DNA from: Dryomyza anilis
Taxonomy: Eukaryota > Arthropoda > Insecta > Diptera > Dryomyzidae
DNA: 64,000 bases
NCBI GenBank assembly: GCA_951804985.1
Contig: OX638131.1
Coordinates: 5,060,630-5,124,629 of the forward strand
Direction: 5' to 3'
In this document: positions 1-11,968 of the stretch, piece by piece
Position numbering within the stretch: position 1 is the stretch's first letter
Layout: each line of letters starts with the position of its first letter
Program-made: the position numbers and the translations under genes
Notes under the pieces: model-generated
What the model saw: the letters and a program-made list of their open reading frames with translations, nothing else
Told to the model about the DNA's origin: nothing
Database searches by the model: none

Positions 1-2994
1 GACTTTTGATGCGGGTCAAGTGTTTCACGGCACGCAGTTGCTCGCAGCTCACGAGCAGTTGCACGAAACACATACTTTAAATACAGCACAAAAACATGAG
101 TTGGCCGAGGAAGATCTGTTACATCTGGATGACATCTCGCTGCCGGCTGATAACGATCTCGATGTGACGCTCAAAGCGCTGCCTTTGGAGAACGCTTTAG
201 ACAACAGTTATGCGCGTCTTATGGATTTAACGGGCGAGATGTTGGACGACACGCTACCGGTGCTAGCGCCTGACAAAGCTAACCTCAAGCTGCCGCTCAA
301 CTCCACGATGAACACGTCGCGACTGCTGGACATAAGCAACGCACAGATGCTGACGCCCGCGCGCCATATGCAGCTGCTCAATTTGACGCGCGACTTGCAG
401 TCACCAGCAGCAGAGGCGGCAGCAGCACAGCTGAACAACACGCAGCTGCTGTACATGACGCATTTGTCGTCCGCGTCAACAACACCGGAGCGGCCATCGA
501 CGCAACAACATCAAATGCTGCGCCCGATTCGTGCGTTGCTGGCACCATTGAAGGGAGCGCAGAGCGAAATGCTGCTGCCGACGCGCACTCCTGACGAAGA
601 TGCGCGTGATTTTGATGATGAGCTCGTAAGCGAGCCCATGGACGTGGATACGACGCTGACTGCTCTAACAACGCGTACAGCGCACTTTTATGGACAGCAA
701 CAGCAGAAGCAACAACAACAAGCAGCCGTCTCGCTGCAGGAGCTGCATCAATTGGATGGTAAGCAAAAGTCACGCTTCTCATTTGGTCTCGATTTGACAG
801 AGTCTACGCTCGATTGTTCCATTGAGTTGTGTGATGTATCACTCTCTTCGACGGCGCAATCGCAGCCGGCTCAGAACTCTACGTGCATTGGCGGCAACAA
901 TGCGCTTTCGCCGACATCCGCGCAACAGCAACAGTTGCTGCTTAAGAAGCAGCATTCATTCGAGTTGGACGAGAGCCTCGGCATTTTGACGCCCGATCAG
1001 ATGAAAGAATTTCTCGATTCGACGACCACAAATAACACAAACACCAACAACAACAATAGCAACATGGAGCTGCCGCTCATGCTGCATGGTGGCGGCGGCA
1101 ACACCAACGGAAATGTTGGCGCCAAAATGTCGTTTCATCAGATGCGCTTCGATCAGACGCCCTCACCCGAAGAGTTGCCGCTTGATCCGGTCGAGGTAAA
1201 GACGGACATTACGGATGTGGTGCTAGCGCAGCAACAACAACAACATGCCGCCTTCTCGAGCGCTGTTGTTGCCGCGCAACAACGTCAACAGCAGCAGCAA
1301 CAGCAACAACAGTCGTTCTCACTCAGCAACACCAGCGATACGACGTCCGTTAGCTGCTGTGACACTTTTGATTGCACGCGCGCCGATCAGCTGCAGCGCT
1401 CCACCGCCTCTTCGAAGCTTACAAACAGCTTTATTACGAGTGTCACCAGTGTAACTAGTTTGGACACTGGTTACCAAGGCGATGGTGAGATGTCGCGGCC
1501 AGCATCACGTGGTGCCGGCGATCATTCGCCCGCCAATGCGCCGCTGCAACAGCGCAAGAGCAGCATGAATGGCGGCGTCTCGCGGCAGCCATCTTTCAAT
1601 CAGCAGCAGCAGTTACCGCTGCGCCGTCAAGATCCAATGACCGACTCTGATTTCTTTACTGAGTCCGACGCCGATGACATTTTTCATCGTGGTGATCGAC
1701 GCGCGCAAGTTATTGATGGTCAACTGTACGGACCGTTGTTTCAGCCGGCGGCGGCTTCTGTCTTTATTAGCGAAGATCCACAGCTGGAGGACTCATGCAT
1801 GGAATCGTCGGGCATTTTTACCGATGTCGAAAACCGCTGCGACGATGATTTGGCGTTGCTGCGACGTCAAGATACACAGGATGTCGATATGTCACCGGAT
1901 GCTGACTCCACGGAGACGGTGAAGAGTAAACGCTGCGTCGACAGTCAAACACAGCATTCGCCACAGCCGCCGACGCAACTACTCAGTGACAGCCAGTCGA
2001 CTTGCACAATGCAGAGCAGCCTGAGCAACGATCGACTCAGCATGACCACTGATGCTGGCGCCGCTACGACGCTATCCAATCGCACCTCTTACTGCAGCGT
2101 CGATGTCGACGCCGACGTTGATGCCGACGAGACTGGCGGCGGCAACAGCCAAAGCTTTGACTCGTTGCGCGAAGCTTTCGCCGCCACTGTTACTGCTTGT
2201 GGCGAGAAGACAACGAAAAACAGCTTTACACAAGCACACACTACGGCCGCAAGCATTGCCGGCGCCTCAGTAGTGAGAGTGAGTTCGCCGCGCAAACACG
2301 CATCGCTAACGTCGCTCTGTAATATAAAAAACGTGCACACTACGAGTTCGTCTGTGATTACTGCAACTGCTTCGTGTACGTCGAATTCGTCGGTCTCTTT
2401 GACGCCTTTCTTTGGGTCAAAACAAGTGGTGTCACCATTAAACGCGCGTTCGCCGCCTTCTTCATCGTCCGTCTGCTCATCGAAGCATTCACTGAGCAAC
2501 GCCGCCGTGGACAACAAAGTCAGATTAACGCCGCGCGTGAAAAAGAGTCCTGTCTCAAGGACCACCTCCGCGTCCGCATCGAATTCATTGCTCGCGTCGC
2601 CGCGAAACGCGACCTCGCCGTCGCCTTCGCCGCCCAACTATCGCAAAACGCATTCGACGCCTAATAAATGGGACGCGGTCATGAGTAAAATAGCCAGCAA
2701 CAAGTTGCTGCTAAAGAAAAACTACAGCGACGTCAAGTCGAAAGTGTCAACGGGGGTGTCGGGTGGTGGCAATGGCGGTGCAACGCCGAACGCAGGCGTG
2801 CGCCGCTCGCCGTCCAGTGTATCGTGTGGTGGTGCCGCAAGTGGTGCTTTGAGTGCAGGGCGCGCGAGCCCCGGTGCCGCGCGTCTGTTGACCAGAACAT
2901 CGCCACACAGCAGTCAACAGCCAACGGATACTGGCGCCGGAGTGCATTCGCCGCAGAACAAGCGGTTGATACAAGGTGCTGCTGCAGCTAAGCG
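1..2994 (+). CDS. Long internal coding exon (5' partial) of a large Ser/Gln-rich disordered protein
   Basis: The frame is open from base 2 to a stop at 2996-2998, but the exon should end at 2994 because GTAAGG follows at 2995; the stop then falls inside the intron. The first possible start near the left edge is only GTG (Val) at base 20, and codons before it are open, so the true start is upstream. The roughly 997 codons are rich in Ser, Thr, Gln, Asn and Ala. Gln runs lie near 694-722, 1228-1245 and 1276-1311. The N-terminal part is acidic with Leu-rich motifs such as LLDISNAQMLTP. Less repetitive, probably conserved blocks are at about 955-1020 (SFELDESLGILTPDQMKEFL), 1636-1730 (FFTESDADD, then GDRRAQVIDGQLYGP), 1759-1833 (ESSGIFTDVEN) and 2662-2760 (NKWDAVMSKIASNK, then a Lys-rich stretch). 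The C-terminal third is basic and Ser/Pro-rich, as in many cytoskeleton-associated proteins; that is only a suggestion. I see no enzyme fold, signal peptide or membrane segment, and I do not recognise the family. Confidence 0.93.
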
Positions 2995-3000
2995 GTAAGG

Positions 3001-3434
3001 TTTTTTATAAAAAATTTCAAACATTTAGTTGATTAAATTTTAAATATACCCAAAAAAAAAATCGCTCAAATCCCATATATTTCTAAAAAAAATGAAAAAT
3101 TTCTATAATTTCGATCATGTTTCTGCTTCCAATCGAGTTCCGTATTAAAGTTGTAAACAAACGGTTTGAAATTCGAAAAAATTAAAATTTACCAAGTAAA
3201 TTCTGTCCTAAAATTTATTTTTTTAGGTTTATTGATCTATAACTTCAAAAAAAATTGATAAAGTTATAAAATTGGAATGCAATTTGATAGATAAAAACAT
3301 TCTAAACATTTGATAGCAATATTGATTTTATCGAACAGAAATTGTCAAATATATAAACAAATTTGTAAACTAACTATAGAAATTTGTAAAATACAAATGG
3401 TGAATTTTACTTCTAGAATGAAGACAAACGATAT
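3001..3434. other. AT-rich intron start, no feature seen
   Basis: A/T-rich sequence with short homopolymer runs after the donor. No exon, RNA gene or repeat structure was recognised. Confidence 0.5.
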
Positions 3435-3646
3435 CGTCGACGTCACTGCAAAACCGCCTAACTAAATGTGATAATTTCTACTAATTTTGTCTTTTAATCT
3501 GATTTTAAATGATATGTTGATCGGATAAATTATATAAATACCATTATAAGTGCAGAATTGAGACTAAAAACATTTTTGTTTCTTCTGTAAAATTCATTTT
3601 GTTGTGGCATTCGAAAAAGTAGGCGGTTTTGCAGTATCGCCGACGA
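3435..3646. mobile_element. MITE with 26-bp inverted ends (family 1, intact copy)
   Basis: About 212 bp. The left end (TCGTCGACGTCACTGCAAAA, then CCGCCT) and the reverse complement of the right end (TCGTCGGCGATACTGCAAAA, then CCGCCT) match at 22 of 26 positions. It has no coding capacity, so it is non-autonomous. A second copy lies at 48531-49182, interrupted by another insertion. The transposase superfamily cannot be named from these ends. Confidence 0.8.
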
Positions 3647-5002
3647 GATGATTCATAGGCTCAAGTCATAATTTTCGATAATTAATTTCGATACGAAAAT
3701 GCTGGGTTTTTTAATACAACTCACCATGTAATAAACTTTTATTTCAAGTGTAATCAACATTTATTCAAGAACACATTTATGTAAGTTTGACACATTTTTT
3801 CAAGTTTATAGATTAAAATCTGGAATGCCATTGAAAAACAGTAAAAATTCCCCTTTAAACGATACCTGATATGAGACTCATCAATCATAAAATGGCCCCA
3901 TAAACTATTTATTCAAATCTGAGTTTAACTCTTCGACATTTTTGTTTCTTGAACTACAAAAATTTTACCACCCATAGTTTTAACGCAAATTCCACCCACT
4001 TCATAATCAAGAAATTGAAGTACTTAAATTCGTATCATGGAATAAACCGGCTGTCTTTATGACAAAGAATGTTATCGCCAGCATATTTTGACAAAATTTT
4101 ACATTTGTTATCAGCGCATGTCCGCTTTTATCTGTTAACGTTTTGCAACGTTGACTACGTTTCTTGGTATCACAAAAAAAAGCAAAGAAAAAAAACCAAA
4201 CAAATTCTTCGTATTTTTATTTGTTTTAATTTATTTGTAGTTAGTGTTGTTGCCCGTTTGTTGTTTTATTAGCAAAGTGTTTTCAGCTGTTTATTGGCGC
4301 ATTCGTTCCAGTTTTACTCTTCATTTTGTGTACTTTTTATCTGCACCTTCTGTGTGTTTTCATACTGTGCCACAGACAGACAGACGATATAATAATTCAT
4401 TCATTCATTCATGCATCAGTCAGACACTTATGTTGTATGTCTGTCTATATGTTGGTCTGTCCTTTTTTTTTTCTGTAAGACGATTCCAACATCTGGAACC
4501 TCATTCGCACACATTTTTTAACATTATTAACTGCTTTTGGCATCGATAAAGTGACCAGTTGAATAAAATAAAATATTGTGATTTGTACAAATTTTCTCTA
4601 TTATGACCAACATTCATAGGTATTTTACGAATAATTTGAAGGACTCGAGATAATAAAGTTCCTCATCTGAAATATGTACATTTAAAAGTTGAAAATGTCT
4701 CGCAATTATTTTTATTAGGTACCAATAACATATTCTTTCCGATATTTGTAATATATATAAATTATCGATTATCGGACTCTAATTTAAACGTCTCAAACTT
4801 GATTTCTAAAAAATATGGTTCCAATCTCTTCAATTGCCCATGAAAGATTGCCCACAATAAAATCCATGAAGTGTTTCATTTCTCAAAACTAAATAGTAAT
4901 CGAAAACGAAGCTGTTATCTATGAATCATGAAAAAATCCCTAATTCAAAACCAATATAAACGGTTTTGATTGCAAATCGGGTTTAAAATTGTATACTAAG
5001 GT
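3647..5002. other. AT-rich intronic stretch, nothing recognised
   Basis: No exon-like composition. Short open frames around 4069-4549 are Phe/Leu-rich and broken by homopolymers; their start codons and codon use are unconvincing. A CAGACAGACAGA-type microsatellite and an ATTC repeat occur near 4373-4412. Confidence 0.5.
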
Positions 5003-5232
5003 CCAGTTTTTCAGTGATAGTTTACACTTAGTTTAAACTACGTTCACTTAAACGTCTCACGTAGTTTAATTATTCAAGAAGTTTACAGTGGCAGTTTAAG
5101 TTTCATTCAGTGCAGTTTAACCCACGGACATTGGTGGGTTAAACTAAGTTTAAATTACGTTTAAAGTTCACCGAAAAACATTATTCTAGGTTTAAACTAC
5201 AGATGGAGTTCAACTACCGCTAAAAAAACTGG
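5003..5232. mobile_element. MITE with CCAGTTTTT ends and internal AAACT repeats (family 2)
   Basis: About 230 bp. It begins CCAGTTTTTCAGTGATAGTT and ends with the near-inverse TAGCGG...CTAAAAAAACTGG. The inside is filled with GTTTAAACT-like palindromes in both orientations, so it could fold into a long hairpin. No open frame of note. A partial relative follows at 5593-5825. Confidence 0.7.
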
Positions 5233-5592
5233 CTCTTAAACTAACAGAAACAAAATTTAAAATAAAGTTAAAAAGTTATTTTAAATAGTTATTTTTACTT
5301 TATAAAAATCACTGATTTTTTTAATAGATAGAATTAAATTTATATTAATACTTTTCATTATTTAACGTTATACATAACTACTATTGGGTATAATAATCCC
5401 CAAAAAAATTGAGCAATATGTAAAGTTATCGCAATGACCTCTAACAGTTCGTGTCAATTTTCCAAATTTAGTTTAGGACTACTGAAAAATAATCTTGAGG
5501 TCTTATTAATTTTTGCCTTGGGGTGTTGTTAGCAAGTCTTAAGTAATCAAATTATCAATGTCGTATAAATTGACTCTGGAAAAATGGGATAG

Positions 5593-5825
5593 AATCCATC
5601 TTAGGTCTTTGCAGTGCAAGTTTAAACTCAGTTTAAACCTTTCCACATTTTAAAACGTTTATAGTTCCTAATCAATACGACCGAATTTCATTAAACTTTA
5701 CAGACAGATAGACAATTAGTAATTAGTTAATATGACATTATAAATATATGTAATATATTGCCTATGGACGAAATTATGTCTGGTTTTAACTTAGTTTAAT
5801 TCGAAAATGTGACCTGAAAAACTGT
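5593..5825. mobile_element. Degenerate family 2 foldback copy
   Basis: It contains GTTTAAACTCAGTTTAAACC at the left and TTTTAACTTAGTTTAA with CTGAAAAACTG at the right; the right end is the inverse of the CAGTTTTTCAG end at 5004. The left terminus is eroded. With the 5003 copy it could form a larger foldback structure. Confidence 0.5.
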
Positions 5826-7051
5826 ATCTTAGATCCTAATTGCCTCAGTTGTCTTACGTAGGACAACTCCCCTGAACGGTTGATATGAAAAACATTTAAT
5901 ATGAAAAATTATAAAATAAAACCATTCTAGTTGAATGACATGAAAAGTTCCATTACAATACAAGTTTACTAAATGCTCTAAATTTTGTATTTTTTGCGAA
6001 GTTTCCTCAAAATCGATGTTCAGAGTTAAAACCGTAATTGTAATTTTATGGTAACCAAATATTTCAAAATATATATAAAAATCAAAAATATACATCTGTT
6101 CACTTTAAAATCCACCTGCTGCCACCGGCAACTAACGCGACGTAACCATTTCTCATATCGTGCAGAATTTTACGCAAATTTATGAAATTAACCAAAATTA
6201 TGCCGCCACAAAATACACAACAAACAGACAAAAACAAAGAAGTAAAACACACACACAAAAAAACAAGAAACAACTTAGTTACTTAGCCAGCAGCATATTA
6301 TTGTTATTAATTTACTCATGCAATCAACAGCACGACAAGCATAAAGTGCTTAAGTAATTTTTGCTCAATCAAAGCATTTAACTCAATTTGTGCTAATTCT
6401 ATTTAGCTAAAACATAAACCTTGTAAAAGTGTGCTCAAGTACTTTATGTTTGGCACAGTCCAAGTTAATTGCGTTAAACATAATAAATAAATGACTTTAA
6501 TGCACGAGTGCGTGCCGAATGCAACGACGCGTGCAACGATACGAAAATATAAAGAAAACGAAGACACTAGCGGTAACGAGTAGTGCGTGTATGACTAAGC
6601 GAACGATAGACGAAGAGACAGATCTTATAGTATAAGTGCCAGTATGTCGAATTCTATACAGAGAATAAAATTACATTAATATAATAAACGAGTGTTCATC
6701 ATATTTGTGAACAAATTAATAGTAATGATGAATAACTGATGAACAGTGAATAGTTATTTTAAATATTTTATTGATTCACCAAATACGGGGCGTTAATTAT
6801 ATTGATTAATGTTTTTTCTGTGTTATCTTAACATGTTTTAATATTTTGATATTCATTTCCATTAAGAAACTACATATTATAATAAAATATATACATGTTT
6901 GGTAGCTCGTTTTGTGGATGAGACATCTCTGAAAATGAATATAAAAATGGTTATGTATTTTATAAACTCGAATTTAATGCTTAAATAAAACACTTTTCAG
7001 AATAGAAATCGTAAAATATATTTCTAATTAATACATATAATATCTTAATAA
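5826..7051. other. Intronic stretch with one unclassified less AT-rich patch
   Basis: Mostly AT-rich. The patch at about 6480-6660 is rich in ACGA and GCG words (GCACGAGTGCGTGCCGAATG) and ends in AATAAAATTAC, which could be an old LTR or element fragment. I found no second copy in the window and no open frame, so it stays unclassified. Confidence 0.4.
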
Positions 7052-7330
7052 ACAGTAAACACTCGTTCGAGAGTGATTTGCGAGTGTACTATGTTTGAGT
7101 GCATCATATTCCTCATTCGATATTATTGCTGCAAGCATATTACACAATTAGCACAACTATAAAAACACTCTTAAGCATGACAATTATGTTATTGTTTATT
7201 AATGTACAGTAAAAACTCGTTAGAGAGTGATTCTATGTTATATTCCTCATTCGATATTATTGCTGCAAGCATATTACACAATTAGCACAACTATAAAAAC
7301 ACCCTTAAGCATGACAATTATGTTATTTTT
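7052..7330. repeat. Two-copy tandem duplication, about 133-154 bp
   Basis: ACAGTAAACACTCGTTCGAG at 7052 and ACAGTAAAAACTCGTTAGAG at 7206 each start a block containing CCTCATTCGATATTATTGCT (7111 and 7244) and ending CTTAAGCATGACAATTATGT. The first copy has about 20 extra bases before the shared core. The copies are nearly identical, so the duplication is recent. Confidence 0.85.
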
Positions 7331-8320
7331 CATTTGAAAATCGTTAATAATGCATTAAATTGCACAACACGTTGAACATGTTTCGTCTAATTGCAACTTG
7401 GCAACCATGACGCCTGACTGTCTTCCAAGACAGTTTGCTCAAAAATGCTGTCATACATGTCACAATTCCAATGAATCTGTTGCAACTCTAATAATAAATT
7501 TTGCACCATTTGCTGTCCTCCCAGCTGTATCACCACAAACAGCTACTTTTTCACCTTCTTCTTGTACTTCTACTTCTACTCCTCCTCTTTTCACACCTCT
7601 CTTCTCCTTCTACACTTGTTGACAATTAGAACGTCGATCGTTGTTTGCCACCAACAACAACCAGTATCTGGCATTGCAGATGCTGTCTGACTGTGACTGA
7701 CTTTGTTGACAGTTGGCTGTCACAACATCACCGTTAAATGCGCTCAAAGCTGTCAGTTTGCTGTGTCATGTCTACGCATTTATTTGATTTTGTAAATGCA
7801 GTCATATCGGTCAAAGAGTTAAATGCAGCTCATGATTAGGCGTTAAATAATGAGTAATTAGTGCGAGGCAATAAAAAAATATAGAACTTCATATGTAATA
7901 AACACAGAATCAAAATTAATCTGCTTTGACAAATATGATGTTGTAGAAATAGAAGTATTTTTTAAATGATCGTTCTATAAAATATTTTTTTATAAAATTC
8001 GATAATGCCGATTTTTACTACATACTCAGTTTTTTACCACCACGTAATGGTTTTTAAGAAAATTTCAATTAAAATTTTAGAGCCTTCTTAGGCCTTATTT
8101 TGAATAAAAAATTCTACAACTTTGAAAAAATAATTTTAAAAAACAACATTTAAAGAAAATTTAATTAAATTGATAATACAAATTTAAATATAATAAGGAA
8201 TGCCAATACTCCAAGTAAGTTTTATGATATTTTGATATACACTCGAACATTTTTTTTTAAATTTTTATTTATTTTTTAGTATTTTATTTAAAATGAGTAT
8301 AAAGAAAAAGGTAAAATGTT
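7331..8320. other. Unique-looking intronic segment, possible regulatory DNA
   Basis: At 7370-7860 the G+C content rises. Repeated words are GACTG and TGTCA, with CCTGACTGTCTTCCAAGACA at about 7412 and TGTCTGACTGTGACTGACTT at about 7683. No repeat family or splice-bounded coding frame is seen. A conserved enhancer is possible but not shown. Past 7860 the sequence is AT-rich. Confidence 0.35.
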
Positions 8321-8324
8321 CACC

Positions 8325-8765
8325 CGGACATAGTCAGACCCTACGCGGAACGGAACAGGTCCTAAGTCTAGGCACGTAACTGTTTCCTCGGAGATAATTT
8401 ACCTGTCCTAGTTATGGCTCTTTTTATGTGAAACTATTTAATTTTACTTTACATTTACAATGTATTTAATTTTACATTCTTCTTTCATTTCACTAATGAT
8501 TCCAGCCTTGCGTGCCTGGAAGACATACTGTATTTAAATCAATACAGTATCGAAAAATAGTCTACGAATTATAGACGCATTAGTTGCAGCGTGTAAATAC
8601 GTTTCATGATTATGGCGCCACCTAGTGCCTTTTCGCTTCACTAGCTTAATGTTTAGCATGGACAAGATCCGTCTCCTCATGCAGTCGTTTAGACCTATCA
8701 CAGAACTGGTTTTCAAGTTCCTGTAATTAGTCGGTACAAATGGTACCGGTCACGTGATATTTAGT
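8325..8765. repeat. Dispersed repeat, family 3 copy A
   Basis: It shares ordered words with 28735-28965: ACCCTACG, CTAAGTCTAGGCACGT against CTAGACTGAGCACGTGACT, TTCCTCGGA against TTCTTCGGA, AGAACTGGT, and TAGTCGGTAC. The two copies are diverged, and neither has clear inverted ends or a coding frame. Confidence 0.6.
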
Positions 8766-8876
8766 TTTAGAGCAGTGATAAAAATGACTACCTTTTTGAC
8801 ATGTATTTTAATTTTTGAAATAAGTTAAAAAAGAATAAAATGTAGTTATTTGGTTATTAGAATCAGGTGTTGCAAA

Positions 8877-9125
8877 AAATCGGAATCGGAACCGATACCG
8901 GAACCTTTTAGATTTTTGGAACCACAATCGGAATCGTTATTTAAAATGTGGGGAATCGGAACCAATATTTGTTAGATTATTTTTTGGTTGGAATCGAAAT
9001 CGGAACCGCTATTTTAAAAATCTTGGAGCCAGAACCGGAACCGATATTCTAAAGGGTTTTAGGTCCTGTTAGGGATCGCAAAGAAATGTGTGGAACCAAA
9101 ATCGGAACCGATATATTTGTTTATA
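8877..9125. mobile_element. GGAATCGGAACC-rich MITE relative (family 4)
   Basis: Repeated CGGAATCGGAACCGATA motifs run through this stretch. The right part, AGGGATCGCAAAGAAATGTG, is the inverse of the CTTTGCGGTCCCTG end at 47090-47107. The CAGGGA-type terminus is typical of hAT-like non-autonomous elements. The left end is eroded. Confidence 0.6.
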
Positions 9126-9159
9126 CCCTACACTAAGAGTGAAAGGGTATATTCAATTT

Positions 9160-9260
9160 GGTACGCCGTTTGTAACACCCAGAAGGTATCTGTATTGATA
9201 CTGTATTGTTTTAAATACAGGTAACCGTTTGTAACACCCAGAAGGAAGCATTTCCGGTAA
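9160..9260. repeat. Local duplication of a CCGTTTGTAACACCCAGAAG segment
   Basis: CCGTTTGTAACACCCAGAAG occurs at 9167 and again at 9226, about 59 bp apart, just before the microsatellite. It is probably part of a decayed element. Confidence 0.7.
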
Positions 9261-9289
9261 GGAAAAGTATATATATTCTTGATCAGCAT

Positions 9290-9362
9290 GACCTCCTGTC
9301 CGTCTGTACGTCTGTCCGTCTGTACATCTGTCTGTCTGTTTGTCTGTTTGTCTGCCTGTCAC
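9290..9362. repeat. GTCT/CTGT microsatellite
   Basis: Imperfect tandem GTCTGT/GTCCGTCTGTAC units. The short frames over it, in both strands, are only repeat translation. Confidence 0.9.
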
Positions 9363-9768
9363 TACTACTTAAACAATTGAAGAGATGGATAAATAAAAAT
9401 TTAGATTACTTATATACCTACGCAGTTTGTGCGAAAAAATTGGGCATATCGGTCAATTGTGACCTGTGATCTGACCATTTAAATTCAAATAACTCATATA
9501 AACTTTACATCTACAGTTCAGTTTTACTGTATACGTGCTTAGGTAAACTTTTTTGGTCAAATATATATTGACTTCATGCTCAAAAACATGGAAATAATGT
9601 TTTCCCGCGAAACGACTTGTGGTTCCCAAAAAAAAAAATTCAAAATTCGGTACACCTACCCATTTGTAAATATGGGTATCAAATGAAAGGAAATTCTTCA
9701 GCGATTGAAAGTTTGTTGTTATTTTCAGGATTTGTATACCCTGGTGACCTATAATCCTAACTATCATA

Positions 9769-10076
9769 GTAGCCGCGGTAGCTCTGTGGTTAGTGCGTTG
9801 GACTACGAGCCGAAAGGTCTCCGGTTCAAGCCTGGACTGGGGCTAACAAGATCTTTTCATAGAAACATTTTTCTATACCGCGCCACCTCTCGTCAGTAAA
9901 TGGCAAACCTACGAGAGTAAAACCATTGCCTATGAAAAGCTCTCACCCGCCGTTCGGATTTGGCAAAAAACTGTAGGTCCCACCAATTTGAGTACAAATA
10001 TAACAGGCACAGCTCAAAATGTTGAGGCTCGGCCGAAGTTCTATACAGGACTGTAGCGCCAAACTATTATTATTAT
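9769..10076 (+). mobile_element. tRNA-derived SINE, copy 1 (with target duplication)
   Basis: The 308-bp element begins GTAGCCGCGGTAGCTC, with an A box (TAGCTCTGTGGTTAGTGCG) and, about 30 bp on, a B-box-like GGTTCAAGCC. That is an internal RNA polymerase III promoter from a tRNA-like head. A non-tRNA body follows (GGCAAACCTACGAGAGTAAA, CACCCGCCGTTCGGATT, GTCCCACCA), then an ATT-repeat tail. It is flanked by an 11-bp duplication TAACTATCATA at 9758-9768 and 10077-10087, showing insertion by target-primed retroposition. It encodes no protein; a LINE partner would supply the machinery. The B box departs from GGTTCGANNCC, so this copy may be weak. Confidence 0.93.
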
Positions 10077-10129
10077 TAACTATCATAATAACACCAAATT
10101 TAAAATTTCATATGTGATCTAACCTTCCC

Positions 10130-10740
10130 AACTGGTTTTTGGTTAGAATCGAAACCGCTTTATTAAAAATCATGGAACCAGAACGAGATATTATATTCCA
10201 AAGGTTGTTAGTCCCTGATTAGAAATAAACCATGTCAATTAATGAATTTGAAATTAAATTCGGAAACTGTGTAGGACATATTATAAAAATGAGAACCAAT
10301 ACTATAAAGTTAGTAATTTTCATAGTTAGTTTGAACAATGCTCTGCATAAACATAAATATTTTTTTTTATTTAAAAATCGTTCAAAAATAGTCTAAAAAA
10401 ATCAGTATTTTTCGAGTTTAAATTAAAATATCTGAAAACCCTATTGGAATAATAGTATTTCTTGATATAATATAATTGGTATTGACAATTGAAAGAAAAA
10501 TTGCGTTTAAAGTTTTTTGGAAAACTAGAAGACTGTATTTTTTTAATTCTAAAAAGTGGTTGAAAAGTGCATAATATTTCTATAGCAGTTTTATTAAAAA
10601 TGTTACATAATAGAAAAAACCTGAGTATGCAGTCAAAATCAGCAACCGCAAATTATATAGAATTGATGTATGCGATGTCCATGGCAAAAAAATATTTTCG
10701 TTTTGTTGAGTAGTGTTATTTAAGGGTTCCAAATTTCGAT
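10130..10740 (-). mobile_element. Dispersed non-autonomous element (family 5), copy A
   Basis: It contains, in order, a GTCCCTGATTAG end at about 10210, a block near 10380-10560 (AAAATAGTCTAAAAAAATCA, TTGACAATTGAAAGAAAAAT) and GAGTATGCAGTCAAAATCAG near 10625. The same blocks appear in inverse order and strand at 57990-58520, and in a two-armed form at 56310-56960. The CAGGGACTAAC end resembles family 4. No transposase frame is left. Confidence 0.7.
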
Positions 10741-11828
10741 TGCAATTTTCCTAAAAATATTACGTCGAAAAAATGGGGTATGCAGACAAAATTTAGAACT
10801 CTAAATTTTATAGAAATTTTTATTTATGTATCGGATCATCATTCGAAACATTTTTGCTTGTTTTGTAGAATATTTTTTATTTTTATTTTAAATTTTCTAC
10901 AATTTTAGATATATATTTTAAATATTTTCTTGTAACATAATATTTTCATTTTATATTTCAATTATCTAGAATTTTTCCATAATTCAATTTTTTAATAACA
11001 TAATCAGCTGCTCATATTAATTACTACACATAGTAGTTGATATATGCCACAGTCTAATGAGGCGTTTTTCTCACAAATCACAAATCACATACGTAAAATC
11101 AACACCGACCAGTTTAGTTTAATTCAATTCAACTCAGTATCAGTATCAGTCACAGTTCCATTAACTCATTTGCATGCAGTCACTAATTTAATTCCGTCGT
11201 TGACTGATCAATGACATTTAAAGTATGCAAAATTCTACGTCTGTTTGTAGATATTTTATTTTTATTTTGTTTATAAAACTAGTTTCTGATTAAATCTGTG
11301 TGTTTTTTGATGTAGTCATTAATTTAATGAAAAATAAAATAATCAATAAAATGTCTATGACTTTCAATGCGATACAAATCTTTACATTTAATACAAAATA
11401 AATTTCAATTGAAGGCAGAGGTTTTTATACAAATAAAATGTTTTTGTTGGGGGAATTGGAGAGATGGAAAAGTAGCAAATAAACTCAATTTGCTTTAAAG
11501 CAACAAATAGTGCAAAACATATAAATCTTCTTAGTAGAAAAAATAAAGACTGTTTGTTTAGCTCGTCATTAAAGAGGTTTACTAAGAGAATTAAAATTTC
11601 GATAATTTCATATTAATGAGGTCAAAATTGGTATCATTTAGTTGCTACATGTTTATTTATTAAAAGATATTAATATTTTCTTTTTTAATAATTGACTGGT
11701 TAGTCATTAGACGTGACCAAAATAATTTTGAAAAAATTTCGGATTTTTGATTTATTACAATATAATAAAGAATTTGTTCGAATATATTTTTTTGTATCAA
11801 TTTTTGTGATTAATGAAAATGTTCAAAG
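10741..11828. other. AT-rich intronic stretch, nothing recognised
   Basis: A slightly less AT-rich part around 11040-11220 contains CAGTATCAGTATCAGTCACA; otherwise homopolymer-rich. No exon or repeat family was supported. Confidence 0.45.
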
Positions 11829-11968
11829 AATCTGGTCTAAAGCATATCGTCATTATAAACTAAATCCCCCAGTAGTAAAATTTTTCAGGCCTTGCCAAAA
11901 TCTGGTCTAAAACATATGGCCATAATAAACTAAGTCTCCCAGTAGTAAAATTGTCCAGGCCTTGCCAG
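11829..11968. repeat. Two tandem copies of a 70-bp unit
   Basis: AATCTGGTCTAAAGCATAT at 11829 and AATCTGGTCTAAAACATATG at 11899 begin two copies that both contain CCCAGTAGTAAAATT and end CAGGCCTTGCC. Only two units are seen. Confidence 0.9.

Noticed and set aside
20..31. Start codon of the first protein at base 20
   Set aside because: The codon is GTG (Val) and the frame is open back to base 2, so it is an internal codon of an exon that begins left of the window.
2089..2637. 182-codon reverse-strand gene inside the long exon
   Set aside because: It is antisense to a well-supported coding frame, and its composition mirrors that frame.
9769..9842. A functional tRNA gene
   Set aside because: A- and B-box-like motifs are present, but there is no proper cloverleaf end; a long body, ATT tail and target duplication show a SINE.
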